Positions 42,138 to 50,798 of a stretch of 64,000 bases of DNA are shown piece after piece. The notes beneath the pieces were generated by a model. The model did not search any database, was not told where the DNA came from, and saw only the letters and a list, made by a program, of their open reading frames with translations. The stretch is taken from assembly GCF_000422405.1 (NCBI RefSeq), contig NZ_AULS01000007.1, forward strand, positions 1 to 64,000, written 5' to 3'. The stretch's first letter is position 1. Every line of letters starts with the position of its first letter. Source of the stretch: Microbacterium luticocti DSM 19459. Its GTDB lineage: Bacteria; Actinomycetota; Actinomycetes; Actinomycetales; Microbacteriaceae. The translations under genes and the position numbers were made by a program.

Positions 42138-43027
42138 TGGCGGATCCGAACGGCATCCTGCTCGTCGACAAGCCGGGCGGCATGACCAGCCATGACGTCG
42201 TCGCGCGTGCCCGCCGCGCGCTGGGCACCCGCAAGATCGGCCACGCCGGCACCCTCGACCCGATGGCCACCGGCCTGCTCGTCCTCGGCATCGGCGGGGC
42301 CACCCGGCTGCTCACCTACCTGGTCGGCCTCGACAAGACCTACACCGCCACCGTCCGGCTCGGCCAGTCCACCGACTCCGACGACGCGGACGGGCAGATC
42401 ACCGCGCGGGCCGCGGCATCCGCGCTCGCCGCCGTCACCGACGACCGGATCGCCGCAGGCGTCGCGGCCCTCACCGGCTCGATCGCGCAGGTGCCCAGCC
42501 GCATCTCGGCGATCAAGGTCGACGGCCGCCGCGCCTACGACCTGGCCCGCGACGGCGTCGAGGTCGATCTGAAGGCCCGTGACGTCCGCATCGCGCGCTT
42601 CGAGGTGCTCGCCACGCATGCCGGTGACGGATGCCTCGACCTCGACGTCGTCGTCGACTGCTCCAGCGGCACCTACATCCGGGCGCTCGCCCGCGACCTG
42701 GGCGACCGGCTCGGCGTCGGCGGACACCTCGTCGCGCTGCGCCGCACCCGCATCGGGCCGTTCCCGGTCGCGGATGCCGCGGGCCTGGACGAGCTGGCCG
42801 GCGCACCGCTTCGCAGCCCGGCCGACACGGCGGCGGCGATCATGCCCGCGGTGCGCGCCGACGCCGCCACGGCTCGCGACCTGCGTCACGGCAAGCGCGT
42901 GACCGCGCTGGATTTCACCGGACCGCGTGCGGCCGCCATCGACCCCGACGGCCGCCTCATCGGCGTCGTGGAACGCCGCGGCGACCAGGTCAAGAGCGTC
43001 ATGAACATGCCCGAGGAGCCTGCATGA
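42137..43027 (+). CDS. truB: tRNA pseudouridine-55 synthase
   Basis: A 296-residue pseudouridine synthase that modifies U55 in the T-loop of most tRNAs. Catalytic Asp41 is in GHAGTLDPMATG. Other family segments are ILLVDKPGGMTSHDVV, LDKTYTATVRLG, VPSRISAIKVDGRRAYDLAR, VDCSSGTYIRALARDLG and LRRTRIGPF. The ATG overlaps the upstream stop by 1 nt, and its own stop overlaps the next ATG by 4 nt. Position between rbfA and ribF is conserved. Confidence 0.97.
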   Translation: MADPNGILLVDKPGGMTSHDVVARARRALGTRKIGHAGTLDPMATGLLVLGIGGATRLLTYLVGLDKTYTATVRLGQSTDSDDADGQITARAAASALAAVTDDRIAAGVAALTGSIAQVPSRISAIKVDGRRAYDLARDGVEVDLKARDVRIARFEVLATHAGDGCLDLDVVVDCSSGTYIRALARDLGDRLGVGGHLVALRRTRIGPFPVADAAGLDELAGAPLRSPADTAAAIMPAVRADAATARDLRHGKRVTALDFTGPRAAAIDPDGRLIGVVERRGDQVKSVMNMPEEPA

Positions 43028-43392
43028 TCCTGTGGTTCACCGTCGTCACCCTGATCGTCGCCGCCGGCGGCGGGTTGCTGTGCGTCGTGCTGGGGCTGGC
43101 CGGGCGCCGGCCCAGCGACCTGAGCGTCGGCGCGCTGGCGCTGCTGGAGGTGCTGCTGATCGCGCAGGTGGTGATCGCGATCGTGGCCCCGTTCGCCGGC
43201 AACCCGACCAGCGGCAGCCTGCTCGAGTACTGGGTGTACCTGGTCTCGGCGGTGCTGCTGCCGCCAGCCGGCGTGGTGTGGGCGCTCGTGGAACGCAGCC
43301 GCTGGAGCACCGTGATCATGGGGATCGCGGCGCTGGCGGTCGCGGTGATGGTGTGGCGGATGCAGGTGATCTGGACGCTGCAGGGCGCCTGA
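43024..43392 (+). CDS. Small membrane protein between truB and ribF
   Basis: A 122-residue protein with four predicted membrane helices (start MILWFTVVTLIVAAGGG; then ALLEVLLIAQVVIAIVAPF; LLEYWVYLVSAVLLPPAG; and VIMGIAALAVAVMVW). No catalytic motif is visible. The ATGA overlap with truB implies coupled translation. I do not know its function. Confidence 0.8.
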   Translation: MILWFTVVTLIVAAGGGLLCVVLGLAGRRPSDLSVGALALLEVLLIAQVVIAIVAPFAGNPTSGSLLEYWVYLVSAVLLPPAGVVWALVERSRWSTVIMGIAALAVAVMVWRMQVIWTLQGA

Positions 43393-43447
43393 GCCGGGCC
43401 CGGCCGGGTCTGCCCGGGGCGCGGGCGCGACCTAAGATGGGACGGTC

Positions 43448-43918
43448 ATGACCACGCCCCACACCTCGACACCGCAGCCGGTGACACCGCCCGCGCCGAA
43501 GCGGATGACCGGCATCGGCCGCGTCCTCGTCATCGTGTACGCGGTGCTCGCCCTGGGCGCCACCGGCCGCTCGCTCGTCCAGATCATCGAGCGCTTCGAC
43601 CACGCCCCGCTCGCGTTCACGCTGTCGGCGGCCTCCGCGCTCGTCTACATCCTCGCCACCTGCGCCCTTGTCTTCTCGGCGTCGGTCGCGTGGTACCGGG
43701 TGGCCTGGGTCGCGATCTGCTTCGAGCTGGTCGGTGTGCTCGCGATCGGAACGCTCAGCCTCATCCGCCCCGACCTGTTCCCCGAGCCCACAGTCTGGTC
43801 GTTCTACGGGATGGGGTACGTGTTCATCCCGCTGGTGCTGCCGTTCTGCGGCCTGTGGTGGCTGCTCACGCACCGGCCGGCGGCAGTGGCCGCCCCCGAG
43901 CCCGTCGCCGCGCGATGA
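43448..43918 (+). CDS. Small membrane protein upstream of ribF
   Basis: A 156-residue protein with a Pro/Thr-rich cytoplasmic start (MTTPHTSTPQPVTPPAPKR), then four predicted helices and a Pro/Ala tail. TAAGAT at 43433-43438 lies 9 nt before the ATG and may be a leaderless-type promoter. Its stop overlaps the ribF ATG (ATGA). Similar proteins next to ribF are common in Microbacteriaceae. Function unknown. Confidence 0.8.
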   Translation: MTTPHTSTPQPVTPPAPKRMTGIGRVLVIVYAVLALGATGRSLVQIIERFDHAPLAFTLSAASALVYILATCALVFSASVAWYRVAWVAICFELVGVLAIGTLSLIRPDLFPEPTVWSFYGMGYVFIPLVLPFCGLWWLLTHRPAAVAAPEPVAAR

Positions 43919-44925
43919 TCGTCTTCCACGATCCCGCCGAGGTGCCGGCCGGGTTCGGTCCGTGCGTGGTCGCCATCGGCAAGTTCGACGGCGTGCACGC
44001 CGGGCACCGCGCCGTGCTCGAGAAGGCGAAGACGGATGCCGCGGCCGGGGCCGCCAAGGTCGTCGCGGTCACCTTCGACCGCAACCCGCTGGCCACGCTG
44101 CGCCCCGAGATCTGCCCGGACGACGTCATCGGCCTGCACCAGAAGCTGCGGCTGCTGGCGGCCACCGGCATCGACGCCACCCTCGTGCTGCGCTTCGATC
44201 AGGCGATGGCCGCACAGCCGCCGGACGAGTTCGTCGCGCAGGTGCTCGTGACCGCCCTCGGTGTGCAGACGGTCATGGTGGGGCGTGACTTCCGGTTCGG
44301 TCGCGGCGGCGCGGGCACCCCCGACCTGCTCGCCCGGCTGGGGGAGCGGTTCGGCTACCAGGTCGACGTCATCGACGACGTCCGCGCCGACACCGGCGAA
44401 CGGCGCGTGTCGTCGACGTGGATCCGCGAGGCGCTCGCCGCCGGCGACGTCGAGACCGCTGCCCGGCTGCTCGGTCGCCCGCATGCGGTGTGGGGCGAGG
44501 TGGTGCACGGTCTCAAGCGCGGCCGCGAACTCGGGTACCCGACCGCGAACCTCTCTCCCGCTCTCGAGGGCTTCGTGCCCGCCGACGGCGTGTACGCCGG
44601 GTGGCTGGTCGACGAGGGAGCTCCTGCCGACGGCGCCGATCCGGAAGCCGACGCCGCACCGGCCGACGCCGCCGATCCCGGCGTGGTGACTGGCATCCGG
44701 TACCCGGCCGCCATCAGCGTCGGCACCAACCCGACGTTCGACGACGTGCCGCGGCGCGTCGTCGAGGCGTACGTGCTCGATGAGACCGACCTCGACCTGT
44801 ACGGGCACCACGTCGAGATCGAGTTCACGCACCGGGTGCGCGGCATGGTCGCGTTCGACGGCGTCGAGGCGCTCACAGCGCAGATGGCCGACGACGTGCG
44901 GCGCGTGCGCGCGCTGCTGGCCTGA
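43915..44925 (+). CDS. ribF: Bifunctional riboflavin kinase/FAD synthetase
   Basis: A 336-residue enzyme that phosphorylates riboflavin to FMN and adenylates FMN to FAD. The N-terminal nucleotidyltransferase has AIGKFDGVHAGHRAV, VGRDFRFGRGGAG and RRVSSTWIREALAAGD. The C-terminal kinase has GRELGYPTANL, PADGVYAGWL, ISVGTNPTF and EAYVLDETDLDLYG. A 25-residue Ala/Asp/Pro-rich insertion (about 234-258) interrupts the kinase domain between two beta strands. It is translationally coupled to the membrane-protein gene upstream. Confidence 0.96.
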   Translation: MIVFHDPAEVPAGFGPCVVAIGKFDGVHAGHRAVLEKAKTDAAAGAAKVVAVTFDRNPLATLRPEICPDDVIGLHQKLRLLAATGIDATLVLRFDQAMAAQPPDEFVAQVLVTALGVQTVMVGRDFRFGRGGAGTPDLLARLGERFGYQVDVIDDVRADTGERRVSSTWIREALAAGDVETAARLLGRPHAVWGEVVHGLKRGRELGYPTANLSPALEGFVPADGVYAGWLVDEGAPADGADPEADAAPADAADPGVVTGIRYPAAISVGTNPTFDDVPRRVVEAYVLDETDLDLYGHHVEIEFTHRVRGMVAFDGVEALTAQMADDVRRVRALLA

Positions 44926-45007
44926 CCGCCGCGCGGCCGGGAACCTGAAGGATGTGCCGACGGATGCATGGATGCTCTCACCCCGCGTATCCTCGGGGGG
45001 AGGAGGC

Positions 45008-45754
45008 ATGATGGCCGACCCACCCGCCCGCACCGGACCCGTCTCGATCCTGCGGCGCATCGTGGTGGCCGTGATCGTGGTGGCCTTCACGATCGCCGCG
45101 ATCGGCGGCATCGTCGTGCTGCTGGGTGCCGAGCTCGGCAGCACCGCCGCCCGGGTCATCGGCACCACCGCCGTCGTGGGCGCGTTCAGCGTGGCGCTGC
45201 TGTGCTGCGCGGCGCTGCTGGGACGGGTGCTGCAGCCGGTCGGGCTGGCCGGCGTCATCGTCTCGGCGGTCGCGGCCGCCCTGGTGGTCTGGACGATCTG
45301 GTACGACGGGGAGTACACACCGGCGTGGGAGAACGTGCAGAAGGCGACATGGACCGCGGTGACGCTCTCGGCCGCGCTCGCCCTGGCATGCCTGCTGCTG
45401 CTCCTGGCCGACCGCCGGCGCGTCGCCGTGCGCGCCGGACTCGTCGTCACCCTCGCGCTGTTCGCCGTCGTGGTCGCGATGATCGTGTACCTGATCTGGG
45501 CATCCGACACCGTCGACGACGAGATCTACCCGCGGGTGCTCGGCATCGCCGCGATCCTCGCCGCGCTCGGCGCGGTGGTGGTCCCCGTGCTTTCGCTGCT
45601 GCTGCCCGATGCCCGGCCCGACGCGCTCTCGCCCGCCGCGATCGCACGGCTGGAGCACGCGGCGCGCGCCCGCGGCATCCGCCCCGACGACCTGGTGACG
45701 AGCATGCTCGCCACCGCCGACCCCGCATCCGGAGGGACCCATGACCACACGTGA
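45008..45754 (+). CDS. Multi-pass membrane protein upstream of deoC
   Basis: A protein of about 248 residues with six or so hydrophobic helices, the first after ILRRI, and a soluble tail after residue 210 (PDARPDALSPAAIARLEHAARARGIRPDD cut by no motif I know). A -10 TATCCT (44988-44993) and a very strong GGGGGGAGGAGG ribosome-binding site lead to ATG 45008; a second ATG follows at once. The 3' end overlaps deoC by 14 nt, so the two are co-transcribed. Function unknown. Confidence 0.78.
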   Translation: MMADPPARTGPVSILRRIVVAVIVVAFTIAAIGGIVVLLGAELGSTAARVIGTTAVVGAFSVALLCCAALLGRVLQPVGLAGVIVSAVAAALVVWTIWYDGEYTPAWENVQKATWTAVTLSAALALACLLLLLADRRRVAVRAGLVVTLALFAVVVAMIVYLIWASDTVDDEIYPRVLGIAAILAALGAVVVPVLSLLLPDARPDALSPAAIARLEHAARARGIRPDDLVTSMLATADPASGGTHDHT

Positions 45755-46757
45755 ACTCAGCCGCCGCACGGTGCTGCAGGCCCGGGGGGTGGACGTGGTG
45801 GGCGGCACGCCCGACGACGCCACGCTGCGCCGGTTTCTGCACGGCCTGCCCGGTGTCGACGCCGTCGGGCTCGAGCAGCGCGCCGCCGCGCTCGGCACCC
45901 GCTCGGTCAAGACGACGTCGAAGGCCTGGGCGCTCGACCGCATCATCGGCCTGATCGACCTCACCACCCTCGAGGGGGCCGACACCCCCGGGAAGGTGCG
46001 CTCGCTGGTCGCGAAGGCGCAGCATCCCGACGCCGGCGACCCGTCGTGCCCCGCCGTCGCGGCGGTGTGCGTCTACGGCGACATGGTGCCGTACGCGATC
46101 GAGGCGCTGGGAGGCAGGCACGGCGACCCCGACGACGGCGGCATCTCGGTCGCCGCCGTGGCCACCGCGTTCCCCAGCGGCCGCGCGTCGCTGGCCGTCA
46201 AACTCGCCGACACCCGCGACGCCGTCGAGGCCGGAGCCGACGAGATCGACATGGTCATCGACCGCGGCGCCTTCCTCGCCGGCCGCTACGGCCTGGTCTA
46301 CGACCAGATCGTGCAGGTGCGCCAGGCGTGCGAGCGCGCCGACGGCACGGCGGCCGCGCTGAAGGTGATCCTCGAGACCGGCGAACTGAACACCTACGAC
46401 AACGTCAAGCGGGCCTCGTGGCTGGCGATCCTCGCCGGAGCCGACTTCATCAAGACCTCCACCGGCAAGGTCGCCCCGGCGGCGACGCTGCCGGTGACCC
46501 TGCTGATGCTCGAGGTGGTGCGGGACTGGTTCCGGCTCACCGGTGAGCGCATCGGCGTCAAGCCGGCGGGCGGCATCCGCACGTCGAAGGATGCCGTCAA
46601 GTACCTCGTCACGGTCGCCGAGACCGCCGGGGAGGACTGGCTGGTGCCGCACTTGTTCCGCTTCGGCGCCTCGAGCCTGCTGAACGACGTGCTGCTGCAG
46701 CGGCAGAAGATCGCCACCGGCCGGTACTCCGGCCCCGACTACGTCACCCTGGACTGA
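45741..46757 (+). CDS. deoC: Deoxyribose-phosphate aldolase
   Basis: A 338-residue class I aldolase that splits 2-deoxyribose-5-phosphate into glyceraldehyde-3-phosphate and acetaldehyde. The Schiff-base Lys is Lys238 (ADFIKTSTGKVAP), with the second Lys in IGVKPAGGIRT. Other family segments are IDLTTLEG, AAVCVYGDMV and EIDMVIDRGAF. The protein is about 80 residues longer than E. coli DeoC, with an N-terminal extension typical of the actinobacterial form. The next two genes encode aldehyde dehydrogenases that could oxidise the acetaldehyde. Confidence 0.96.
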   Translation: MTTRELSRRTVLQARGVDVVGGTPDDATLRRFLHGLPGVDAVGLEQRAAALGTRSVKTTSKAWALDRIIGLIDLTTLEGADTPGKVRSLVAKAQHPDAGDPSCPAVAAVCVYGDMVPYAIEALGGRHGDPDDGGISVAAVATAFPSGRASLAVKLADTRDAVEAGADEIDMVIDRGAFLAGRYGLVYDQIVQVRQACERADGTAAALKVILETGELNTYDNVKRASWLAILAGADFIKTSTGKVAPAATLPVTLLMLEVVRDWFRLTGERIGVKPAGGIRTSKDAVKYLVTVAETAGEDWLVPHLFRFGASSLLNDVLLQRQKIATGRYSGPDYVTLD

Positions 46758-46759
46758 AC

Positions 46760-48274
46760 ATGAGCTTTCTCGACTACGCCCCCGCGCCCGAATCCCGCAG
46801 CATCCTGAACCTGAAGGACCGGTACGGCCTGTTCATTGACGGCGACTTCGTCGACGGCACCGGCGGTTCCTTCACGTCGATCTCACCCGCCGACGAGTCG
46901 CCCATCGCCGAGATCGCGATCGCGTCGGACGCCGACGTCGACGCCGCCGTCGCGGCGGCTCGGCGCGCGCACACGGAGGTGTGGGCGAAGCTGAACGGTC
47001 GCGACCGCGGCAAGTACCTGTTCCGCATCGCCCGATTGGTGCAGGAGCGGGCCCGTGAGCTCGCCGTGGCCGAGAGCCTCGACAACGGCAAGCCCATCAA
47101 AGAGAGCCGCGACGTCGACGTGCCGCTGGTGGCCGCGTGGTTCTTCTACTACGCCGGCTGGGCCGACAAGCTCGACCACGCGGGCCTGGGCGCCGACCCG
47201 CAGCCGCTGGGCGTGGCCGGCCAGGTGATCCCGTGGAACTTTCCGCTGCTGATGCTCGCCTGGAAGATCGCCCCGGCCCTGGCCGCCGGCAACACCGTCG
47301 TGATCAAGCCCGCCGAGACCACGCCGCTCTCGGCGCTGATCTTCGCCGAGATCCTGCAGCAGGCAGACCTGCCCCCGGGCGTCGTGAACATCATCACCGG
47401 CGCCGGAGCCACCGGCGCGGCGCTGGTGCGGCATCCCGACATCGACAAGGTCGCCTTCACCGGGTCGACCGCGGTGGGGCGCGAGATCGCCCGCACCCTC
47501 GCCGGCACCGGCACGTCCCTCACCTTGGAGCTCGGCGGCAAGGCCGCGAACATCGTGTTCGACGACGCCCCGATCGACCAGGCGATCGAGGGGATCGTCA
47601 ACGGCATCTTCTTCAACCAGGGCCACGTGTGCTGCGCCGGCAGCCGGCTGCTGGTGCAGGAGTCGATCCACGACGAGGTCGTCGACCGGCTCAAGCACCG
47701 GCTGTCGACGCTGCGGCTGGGCGACCCGCTCGACAAGAACACCGACATCGGCGCCATCAACTCCGCCGAGCAGCTGGAGCGGATCCGGCAGCTCAGCGAC
47801 ATCGGCGAGGCCGAGGGCGCCGAGCGGTGGACCGCGGCGTGCGCCATCCCCGACAAGGGGTTCTGGTTCGCTCCGACGGTGTTCACCGGCGTCGAGCCGT
47901 CGCACCGCATCGCCCGCGAGGAGGTGTTCGGACCGGTGCTGTCGGTGCTGACCTTCCGCACCCCCGCCGAGGCGATCGCCAAGGCGAACAACACACCGTA
48001 CGGGCTGTCGGCGGGGATCTGGAGCGAGAAGGGCTCGCGCATCCTCGCCGTCGCAGACAAACTGCGGGCCGGTGTGGTGTGGGCCAACACGTTCAACCGG
48101 TTCGACCCGGCCTCGCCGTTCGGCGGCTACAAGGAGTCCGGATACGGCCGCGAGGGCGGCCGGCACGGGCTGGCCGCCTACCTCAGGCCCGCCGGTGCGG
48201 CTGCACCGCATGCCTCGCGAGCGCACCGAGACGAGACGACGCCCCGCAAGACCCGCAAGGAGACCAGCCGATGA
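46760..48274 (+). CDS. NAD(P)-dependent aldehyde dehydrogenase
   Basis: A 504-residue aldehyde dehydrogenase. The catalytic Cys is Cys291 (NQGHVCCAGSR) and the general base Glu257 is in LELGGKAA. PWNFPLLM and FTGSTAVGREIA bind the cofactor. It starts 2 bp after the deoC stop. The likely role is oxidising acetaldehyde from deoxyribose breakdown to acetate. The last 40 residues are a basic, Ala/Arg/Thr-rich tail. Its stop overlaps the next ATG (ATGA). Confidence 0.94.
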   Translation: MSFLDYAPAPESRSILNLKDRYGLFIDGDFVDGTGGSFTSISPADESPIAEIAIASDADVDAAVAAARRAHTEVWAKLNGRDRGKYLFRIARLVQERARELAVAESLDNGKPIKESRDVDVPLVAAWFFYYAGWADKLDHAGLGADPQPLGVAGQVIPWNFPLLMLAWKIAPALAAGNTVVIKPAETTPLSALIFAEILQQADLPPGVVNIITGAGATGAALVRHPDIDKVAFTGSTAVGREIARTLAGTGTSLTLELGGKAANIVFDDAPIDQAIEGIVNGIFFNQGHVCCAGSRLLVQESIHDEVVDRLKHRLSTLRLGDPLDKNTDIGAINSAEQLERIRQLSDIGEAEGAERWTAACAIPDKGFWFAPTVFTGVEPSHRIAREEVFGPVLSVLTFRTPAEAIAKANNTPYGLSAGIWSEKGSRILAVADKLRAGVVWANTFNRFDPASPFGGYKESGYGREGGRHGLAAYLRPAGAAAPHASRAHRDETTPRKTRKETSR

Positions 48275-49122
48275 GCGCGCGACTGACCGTGCCGAAGACG
48301 TACAAGCTCGCGATCGGCGGGGCATTCCCGCGCAGCGAGTCCGGGCGCACCTTTCAGGTGCTCTCGGCGACCGGCGACTTCCTCGCGAACGCCGCGAAGG
48401 CCTCGCGCAAAGACGCCCGCGACGCGGTGCGCGCCGCGCGGTCCGCGCAGCCGGGGTGGGCCGGTGCCACGGCCTACAACCGCGGCCAGGTGCTGTACCG
48501 GGTGGCCGAGCTGCTCGAGGGGCGTCGCGCCCAGTTCGTCGACGAGATCGTCGCGCAGCAGGGCGTGTCGGCTGCGGCCGCGGCGGCGCAGGTGGATGCC
48601 GCCACCGATCTGTGGGTCTGGTACGCGGGATGGTGCGACAAGTACGCGCAGGTCGCCGGGGGTCTCAACCCCGTGGCGGGCGCCTACTTCAACATCTCGG
48701 CGCCCGAACCGACCGGGGTGGTGGCGATCGTCGCGCCGCAGGACTCCGCGCTGCTGGGCTTCAGCGCCGTGGTGGCGCCGGCGCTCGTGGCCGGCAACAC
48801 CGTCGTGGCGGTCGCGAGTGAGCGGTACCCGCTGTCGGCGATCAGTCTCGCCGAGGTGCTGACCACCAGCGATGTGCCCGGCGGCGTGGTGAACGTGCTC
48901 ACCGGGTCGCCGGCTGAGCTCACGCCGCATCTGGCCGACCACGCCGACGTCAACGCCCTCGATCTGGCCGGCGCCGGCGACATCGACTGGGTCGACCTGC
49001 AGCTGCGCGCGGCCGAGACCCTCAAGCGGGTGCTGCCGCCCGGCGAGCCGACGCCGTCGCCGCAGCGGATCGCCGCCTTCACCGAGATCAAGACGGTCTG
49101 GCACCCCAAGAGCATGATCTGA
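48271..49122 (+). CDS. Short aldehyde-dehydrogenase-like protein without catalytic Cys
   Basis: A 283-residue protein matching only the N-terminal, cofactor-binding half of aldehyde dehydrogenases (KLAIGGAFPRSESGRTF; WYAGWCDKYAQVAGG; PTGVVAIVAPQD; LVAGNTVVAVASERYPLSA; PGGVVNVLTGSPAEL). It stops before the catalytic Cys region and ends in about 55 extra residues. The PWN motif is changed to APQD. No frameshift is evident and codon use is normal, so this is probably a maintained partner and not a pseudogene. It is coupled to the full-length enzyme by ATGA. It might be a regulatory or structural subunit. Confidence 0.82.
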   Translation: MSARLTVPKTYKLAIGGAFPRSESGRTFQVLSATGDFLANAAKASRKDARDAVRAARSAQPGWAGATAYNRGQVLYRVAELLEGRRAQFVDEIVAQQGVSAAAAAAQVDAATDLWVWYAGWCDKYAQVAGGLNPVAGAYFNISAPEPTGVVAIVAPQDSALLGFSAVVAPALVAGNTVVAVASERYPLSAISLAEVLTTSDVPGGVVNVLTGSPAELTPHLADHADVNALDLAGAGDIDWVDLQLRAAETLKRVLPPGEPTPSPQRIAAFTEIKTVWHPKSMI

Positions 49123-49123
49123 C

Positions 49124-49205
49124 GCGCCGCGCGCGCGCCGGGTGCGCCGCGGCGACCGGGTGTGCCGCGGCGACCGGGTGCGCCGCGCGGGCCGGGTGTG
49201 TCGCA
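49124..49205. repeat. 18-bp minisatellite after the short aldehyde dehydrogenase gene
   Basis: Units of the form GCGCCGCGGCGACCGGGT occur at 49144-49161, 49162-49179 (one change) and 49180-49197. A longer variant precedes at 49124-49143 and a decayed one follows. The array begins 2 bp past the stop codon. Confidence 0.8.
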
Positions 49206-49229
49206 GGCCGTACCTCCGGTTCCGCCTCA

Positions 49230-49310
49230 CCGACGTCGGAGGATCGCACGAAGTTCGGAAGCGATCACCGTTTCGGGTCCGAAGAAGGCGCGATCCTCCG
49301 AACCCTGTGA
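49230..49310. repeat. Dispersed nested palindrome, copy B
   Basis: This element matches copy A at 23708-23788 along most of its length. The outer arms are TCGGAGGATCGC (49236-49247) and its reverse complement at 49290-49301. The inner arms TTCGGA and TCCGAA are also kept. The stretch after the right arm, ACCCTGTGAGGGGC, is identical in both copies. It lies between convergent genes and touches the stop codon of the MFS gene. Confidence 0.85.
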
Positions 49311-49314
49311 GGGG

Positions 49315-50715
49315 CTACGCGGGCGCGGGCGTGGCATCCGTCACCTCGCGCGGCGGGTTGCGGATGCCGAGGAACGAGATCACCCCACCGATCGCCATGA
49401 GCGCCGCGGTCACCGCTGCGACCCGCCAGAACCCGACGAGGTCGAGCACGCCGCCGACGATCGCGCCCAGGGTCGCGACGGTGATCAGCCCGGCGACCCT
49501 GGCCACGGCGTTGTTCACCGCCGAGGCGATGCCCGAGCGGGCAGGGTCGATCGCCCCCAGGATCGCCGCGGTCAGCGGCGCGACGGTGACGGTCAGCCCG
49601 ATTCCGAACACCACCACCGACGGCAGCACCTGCGTCCAGTAGTCGAAGTCCTCGCGTACGGTCAGCAGCAGCGCGACGCCGCCCGCCATCACCAGCGGCC
49701 CCACGGTCATGAACAGCCGCGGCCCGAGCCGGCCGGCCCAGGTGCCCACCTTCGAGCTGAACAGGATCATGATCACCGTCGAGGGCAGGCTCGCCAAGCC
49801 CGCCAGGGTCGCCGGCAGCCCGGCACCCTGCTGCAGGTACAGCGCGAGCACCAGCCCGTTCAACGACAGCGCGCCGTACACGAACGCCGTGGCGAGGTTG
49901 CCGGCCGAGAAGTTGCGCACCCGGAACAGCGACAGCGGCATCATCGGCTGCGCCGCGAATCGCTGCCGCACCACGAAGCCGACCAGACACAGGATGCCGC
50001 CGGCCGCACTGGCCCAAATCACCGGCGACGACCAGCCCAGGCGCTCCTGCTCGATCAGGGCGAACACGGTGCCGGCAAGGCTCGCCGTGCACAGCACCGC
50101 CCCGATCCAGTCCACACGTGCGGCCGGGTCGCGCACGTCCCGCCGGCGCAGCACGACCAGCAGCCACAGCGTCGCCGCGATCGGCAGCACGTTGATGAGG
50201 AACACCACCCGCCACGACACCAGGTCGACGAACACGCCGCCGAGCACCGGCCCGACCAGCATCGCCGCCGTGGTGGCTCCGGTCCACGTGCCGATCGCCC
50301 GCGCCTGCGCGGGCCCGCGGAAGGTCGAGGTGATCAGCGCGAGCGAACTGGGCACCAGCAGGGCCGCGGCCACTCCCTGCACGCCGCGCGCCAGCACGAG
50401 GAACAGCGGGTCGGGCGCGGCGGCGATCGCCACCGACGCGATTCCGAAGCCGACCAGCCCTGCCCGCAGCACGACGATGCGGCCGAACACGTCCGACAGC
50501 GATCCGGCCACCAGGATCAATGCGCCCAGCGTGATCAGATAGGCGTCGACCACCCACTGCTGCGTGACCAGCCCGCCGCCGAGCTCCCGCTGGATCGCCG
50601 GGAGGGCGACGTTCACGACCGTGCCGTCCAGGAACGACACGAACGAGGCCAGGATCGCGATCAGCAGCACCAGGCGCTGCGCGCGCGGGCCGGTGGCATC
50701 CGTCGTCTGCTCCAC
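49315..50715 (-). CDS. MFS exporter, DHA2 (EmrB/QacA) family
   Basis: A 466-residue membrane transporter of the proton-coupled drug exporter type. The first helix carries FVSFLDGTVVNVALPAIQREL and the following loop GSLSDVFGRIVVLRAGL, the hallmark of DHA2 proteins. About 12-14 helices are predicted. The GTG at 50715 lies exactly 6 nt after TATCGT on the minus strand, indicating leaderless transcription. The CsoR-type operator at 50741-50757 covers its -35 region, so copper may induce it along with copZ-copA. The substrate is unknown. Confidence 0.92.
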   Translation of the reverse strand: MEQTTDATGPRAQRLVLLIAILASFVSFLDGTVVNVALPAIQRELGGGLVTQQWVVDAYLITLGALILVAGSLSDVFGRIVVLRAGLVGFGIASVAIAAAPDPLFLVLARGVQGVAAALLVPSSLALITSTFRGPAQARAIGTWTGATTAAMLVGPVLGGVFVDLVSWRVVFLINVLPIAATLWLLVVLRRRDVRDPAARVDWIGAVLCTASLAGTVFALIEQERLGWSSPVIWASAAGGILCLVGFVVRQRFAAQPMMPLSLFRVRNFSAGNLATAFVYGALSLNGLVLALYLQQGAGLPATLAGLASLPSTVIMILFSSKVGTWAGRLGPRLFMTVGPLVMAGGVALLLTVREDFDYWTQVLPSVVVFGIGLTVTVAPLTAAILGAIDPARSGIASAVNNAVARVAGLITVATLGAIVGGVLDLVGFWRVAAVTAALMAIGGVISFLGIRNPPREVTDATPAPA

Positions 50716-50740
50716 ACCGCCACGATACAACCTGGCGGGA

Positions 50741-50757
50741 ATACCCCCAGGGGGTAT
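50741..50757. promoter_or_regulatory. CsoR-type copper operator
   Basis: ATACCCCCAGGGGGTAT is a perfect 17-bp palindrome (8-bp arms around A). It matches the G/C-run operators of CsoR copper repressors. It lies 42 bp before copZ and about 13 bp upstream of the MFS -10 box on the other strand. No csoR gene is in the window. Confidence 0.88.
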
Positions 50758-50798
50758 AAGGTTGAGGTGATCGCAACGATCCCACAAGGAGGAACACC

